From contig CADEDE010000002.1 in assembly GCA_902825995.1 (NCBI GenBank), forward strand, positions 22,538-86,537: a DNA stretch of 64,000 bases. The letters are read 5' to 3'. Origin of the DNA: an uncultured Burkholderiales bacterium. Its GTDB lineage: Bacteria > Pseudomonadota > Gammaproteobacteria > Burkholderiales > Burkholderiaceae_C. Numbering within the stretch: position 1 is the first letter of the stretch; every line of letters begins with the position of its first letter. Position numbers and translations under genes: made by a program. The notes under the pieces are model-generated. The model searched no databases, was not told where the DNA came from, and saw only the letters and a program-made list of their open reading frames with translations. Shown piece after piece: positions 61,681 to 64,000 of this stretch.

Positions 61681-63237
61681 GTGAACCTGCTCAAGGCTGC
61701 CTCCACCGTCTCCCTGCTGACCCTGGCTTCGCGCATCACCGGCCTCGTGCGCGAGTTGCTGGTGGCCGCGACCTTCGGTGCCAGTGCCGCCACCGACGCT
61801 TTCAACGTCGCCTTTCGCATCCCGAACCTGTTGCGGCGTTTGTTCGCCGAGGGCGCGTTTTCGCAGGCTTTTGTTCCGATCCTTGCCGGCACGCGCACTC
61901 GCGACGGCGACCACGCCACGCGCCTGCTGATCGACGCGGTGGCGACCGTGCTGGCCTGGGCCTTGCTCATCACCTGCGCGCTCGGTGTGATTGCCGCGCC
62001 GGTGATCGTCTGGCTGATGGCCTCGGGGCTGGCGCGTTTTGACGATGCGGTGCTGATGACGCGCTGGATGTTCCCCTATATCGGCTGCATGTCATTGGTG
62101 GCGCTGGCCGCCGGCATCCTCAATACCTGGAAGCGCTTTGCGGTGCCTGCCGCGACCCCGGTGCTGCTCAACCTGGCCGTGATCGGCGCAGCATGGTGGG
62201 GCGTACCACTGTTCAAGTCCTCGGGCGTCGCACCGATCTATGCCCTGGCCGCGGGCGTGATGTTGGGCGGCGTGCTGCAACTGGCAGTGCAATTGCCGGC
62301 GCTGGCGCGCATCGGCTGCTTTCCGCGCATCGGCCTGGCACCGGGCGCCATTCGCCGGGCCTGGCAGCACCCGGGCGTCGGGCGTGTATTGAAGCAAATG
62401 GCGCCGGCCCTGCTGGGCGTATCGGTGGCGCAAATCTCGCTCGTCATCAATACCCAGATCGCGTCGCATGTCGGCATCGGCGCGGTGTCGTGGCTGACTT
62501 TTGCCGACCGACTGATGGAGTTTCCGACCGCATTGCTCGGCGTCGCTCTGGGTGTCGTCTTGCTGCCGCAACTGTCCGCTTCGCTTGCAGGCCAGGACAG
62601 CGCGCGCTACACCGGCTTGCTTGATTGGGGTCTGCGCCTGGTGGTGCTGCTGGCGCTGCCCTGCGCCGCGGCGCTGCTGGTCTTTCCGCAGCCGCTCGTG
62701 GCCGTGCTCTACCACTATGGCGCCTTCAGCCCGCGCGATGTAGCGCAGACCGTGATGGCGCTGCGTGGTTACGGTGTCGGGCTGATCGGGCTGGTGGCAG
62801 TGAAGGTACTCGCGCCCGGTTTCTACGCCCGGCAGGATATCCGCACCCCGGTCAAGATCGCTGTCGCCGTGCTGCTGGCCACGCAGGCCATGAATGCCCT
62901 CTTCGTGCCCTGGCTCGGCCATGCCGGGCTGGCCTTGTCGATCGGCCTGGGCGCACTGATCAATGCCGCAAGCCTGCTGATCGGTCTGCGCCGCCTGGGC
63001 GCCTACACCCCGGCGCCGGGCTGGGGCGGTTTTCTGGCGCGTGTGCTGCTGGCCACGGCGGCGCTGACCGCCGTGCTGGCCTGGGCCGCCTGGCGCATCG
63101 ACTGGATCGGTCTGGCCGCGCAGTGGGGTTGGCGCATCGGTCTGATGGCGGCGGTATTGGGCGGCGTCGCGCTGCTGTATTTCGGCCTGCTGGCGCTCCT
63201 GGGCATGCGGCCGCGGCAGTTCATGCGCCATGGCTGA
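61681..63237 (+). CDS. murJ: Lipid II flippase MurJ
   Basis: A 518-residue polytopic membrane protein of the MOP superfamily that moves lipid II across the inner membrane for peptidoglycan synthesis. Fourteen or so hydrophobic helices are spread over its length. RITGLVRELLVAATFGASAATDAFNVAFRIPNLLRRLFAEGAFSQAFVP (read in pieces) is the MurJ signature, with the conserved arginines. VLYHYGAFSPRDV and APGFYARQDIRTPVKIA follow. The start is GTG at 61681. rpsT next to murJ is a common order. Confidence 0.96.
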   Translation: MNLLKAASTVSLLTLASRITGLVRELLVAATFGASAATDAFNVAFRIPNLLRRLFAEGAFSQAFVPILAGTRTRDGDHATRLLIDAVATVLAWALLITCALGVIAAPVIVWLMASGLARFDDAVLMTRWMFPYIGCMSLVALAAGILNTWKRFAVPAATPVLLNLAVIGAAWWGVPLFKSSGVAPIYALAAGVMLGGVLQLAVQLPALARIGCFPRIGLAPGAIRRAWQHPGVGRVLKQMAPALLGVSVAQISLVINTQIASHVGIGAVSWLTFADRLMEFPTALLGVALGVVLLPQLSASLAGQDSARYTGLLDWGLRLVVLLALPCAAALLVFPQPLVAVLYHYGAFSPRDVAQTVMALRGYGVGLIGLVAVKVLAPGFYARQDIRTPVKIAVAVLLATQAMNALFVPWLGHAGLALSIGLGALINAASLLIGLRRLGAYTPAPGWGGFLARVLLATAALTAVLAWAAWRIDWIGLAAQWGWRIGLMAAVLGGVALLYFGLLALLGMRPRQFMRHG

Positions 63238-63257
63238 CCTATATACACTGCCACGCT

Positions 63258-64000
63258 ATGAATTCGCTGCGCTTTGAGGCGCCAACGCTGCTCGATTACT
63301 TCGCCAATCTGGTGGCCGACGACGGCCAGTTTTCGCAGATCGAAGCGGCCATCGCGATCGCCCATGACGAAGAGCCCTCGCTCGACGTGCAAAGCGTGCT
63401 GTCGCAGATCGACACCCTGGCCGCACGGCTCAAGCAGCGCCTCGCCGCCGATACCGGCGCCATGCAGCGCCTGCGCTACCTGAACCGCTATTTCTTCCAG
63501 GAGCTGGGCTTTGCCGGCAACGTCAACGACTACTACGACCCGCACAACAGCTATGTGCACCGCGTGCTGGCCACGCGGCGCGGCATCCCGATCACGCTGG
63601 CACTGCTGTACATCGAGATGGCGCAGCAAATCGGCCTGGACGCGCGGCCGGTGTCCTTCCCAGGGCATTTCTTGGTCAAGCTGAAGATGCCGCAGGGCAA
63701 GGTCGTCATCGATCCCTTTACCGGGCAGTCGCTGTCGCGCGAGGCCCTCGACGAGCGCCTCGCGCCTTACCGTCGGCGCCAAGGGCTGGTCGGCGACTTC
63801 GAGGCGCCCCTGGGCCTGTTCCTGCAGGCTGCGAGCGGACGCGACGTGCTGGCGCGCATGCTGCGCAATCTGAAGGAAATCCATCGCAGCGCCGAGCGAT
63901 GGCCGCAATGGCTGGCCGTGCAGCAGCGCCTGGTGCTGCTGCTGCCCGAGGCCTGGGAAGAACTTCGCGACCGCGCGTTGGTGTTGGCCGAGCTGGGCGA
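63258..64000 (+). CDS. SirB1-family transglutaminase-fold protein (3' end outside window)
   Basis: The frame is open from ATG 63258 to the window end, 247 residues visible. LNRYFFQELGFAGNVNDYYDPHNSYVHRVL and RRGIPITLALLYIEMAQQIGLDARPVSFPGHFLVKL (read in pieces) mark the SirB1/transglutaminase-like family, with VVIDPFTGQSLSREAL after. The family's cysteine is usually replaced, as here (RRGIPITLALLY), so protease activity is unlikely. It follows murJ by 20 bases and may be co-transcribed. Function is not established. Confidence 0.85.
   Translation, partial: MNSLRFEAPTLLDYFANLVADDGQFSQIEAAIAIAHDEEPSLDVQSVLSQIDTLAARLKQRLAADTGAMQRLRYLNRYFFQELGFAGNVNDYYDPHNSYVHRVLATRRGIPITLALLYIEMAQQIGLDARPVSFPGHFLVKLKMPQGKVVIDPFTGQSLSREALDERLAPYRRRQGLVGDFEAPLGLFLQAASGRDVLARMLRNLKEIHRSAERWPQWLAVQQRLVLLLPEAWEELRDRALVLAELG

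Overview
The window looks like chromosomal core sequence from a GC-rich betaproteobacterium of the order Burkholderiales, probably Comamonadaceae or a close relative. The evidence is gene order and protein type. Three conserved blocks are present: ndk-rlmN-pilW-rodZ-ispG-hisS-yfgM-bamB-der-hfq-hflX-hflK-hflC-hisZ-purA; rpsB-tsf-pyrH-frr-uppS-cdsA-dxr-rseP-bamA-ompH-lpxD-fabZ-lpxA-lpxB-rnhB-rlmB; and rpsT/DUF3579/argD/argF/argG. Coding density is very high, and many neighbouring genes overlap through ATGA or GTGA junctions. I cannot name a species.

Layout. 1-5.5 kb: a partial repeat-rich protein, a PP2C phosphatase, a small DUF465 protein, a DinG/YoaA-type helicase, and divergent bamD and rluD. 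5.7-8.5 kb: scpB coupled to a long rluB with low-complexity tails. 8.6-25 kb: one long co-directional run covering nucleotide, rRNA, isoprenoid, histidine and outer-membrane functions, then the FtsH-modulating HflK/HflC pair and purine genes. 25-30.4 kb: tRNA-Leu(CAG), RNase R, and on the opposite strand an NAD(P)HX repair enzyme and a D-amino-acid dehydrogenase. 30.5-46.1 kb: the translation, envelope and lipid A supercluster. It supplies S2 and EF-Ts, UMP kinase, ribosome recycling, undecaprenyl and CDP-diacylglycerol synthesis, MEP isoprenoids, sigma-E proteolysis, BamA and its chaperone, and the LpxD/FabZ/LpxA/LpxB route to lipid A.

46-64 kb is more mosaic. It holds an FtsX-type permease with an AttH/CrtC-like partner but no ATPase gene, a DUF1223 protein, a BaiN/HI0933-type flavoprotein, argG, a lower-GC patch with a toxin-antitoxin pair, a class I fumarase, a TAXI-type binding protein, an AP2-like protein, argF-argD, DUF3579, rpsT, murJ and the start of a SirB1-type transglutaminase-fold protein.

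The two most unusual things are in that last part. At 57292-57844 there is a collapsed kynB-kynU-kynA tryptophan-degradation operon. The beginning and end of each gene survive, the ATGA overlaps between them are intact, and the interiors are gone. At 53670-53798 there is a diverged copy of the last ~43 codons of fumarase, so that the toxin-antitoxin pair sits between two fumarase 3' ends in direct orientation. A dispersed intergenic hairpin repeat (27.4 and 34.5 kb, with a possible partial copy at 8.5 kb) and a perfect 40-bp palindrome (46.2 kb) are also present. I found no CRISPR array, phage, insertion sequence or convincing new defence system.
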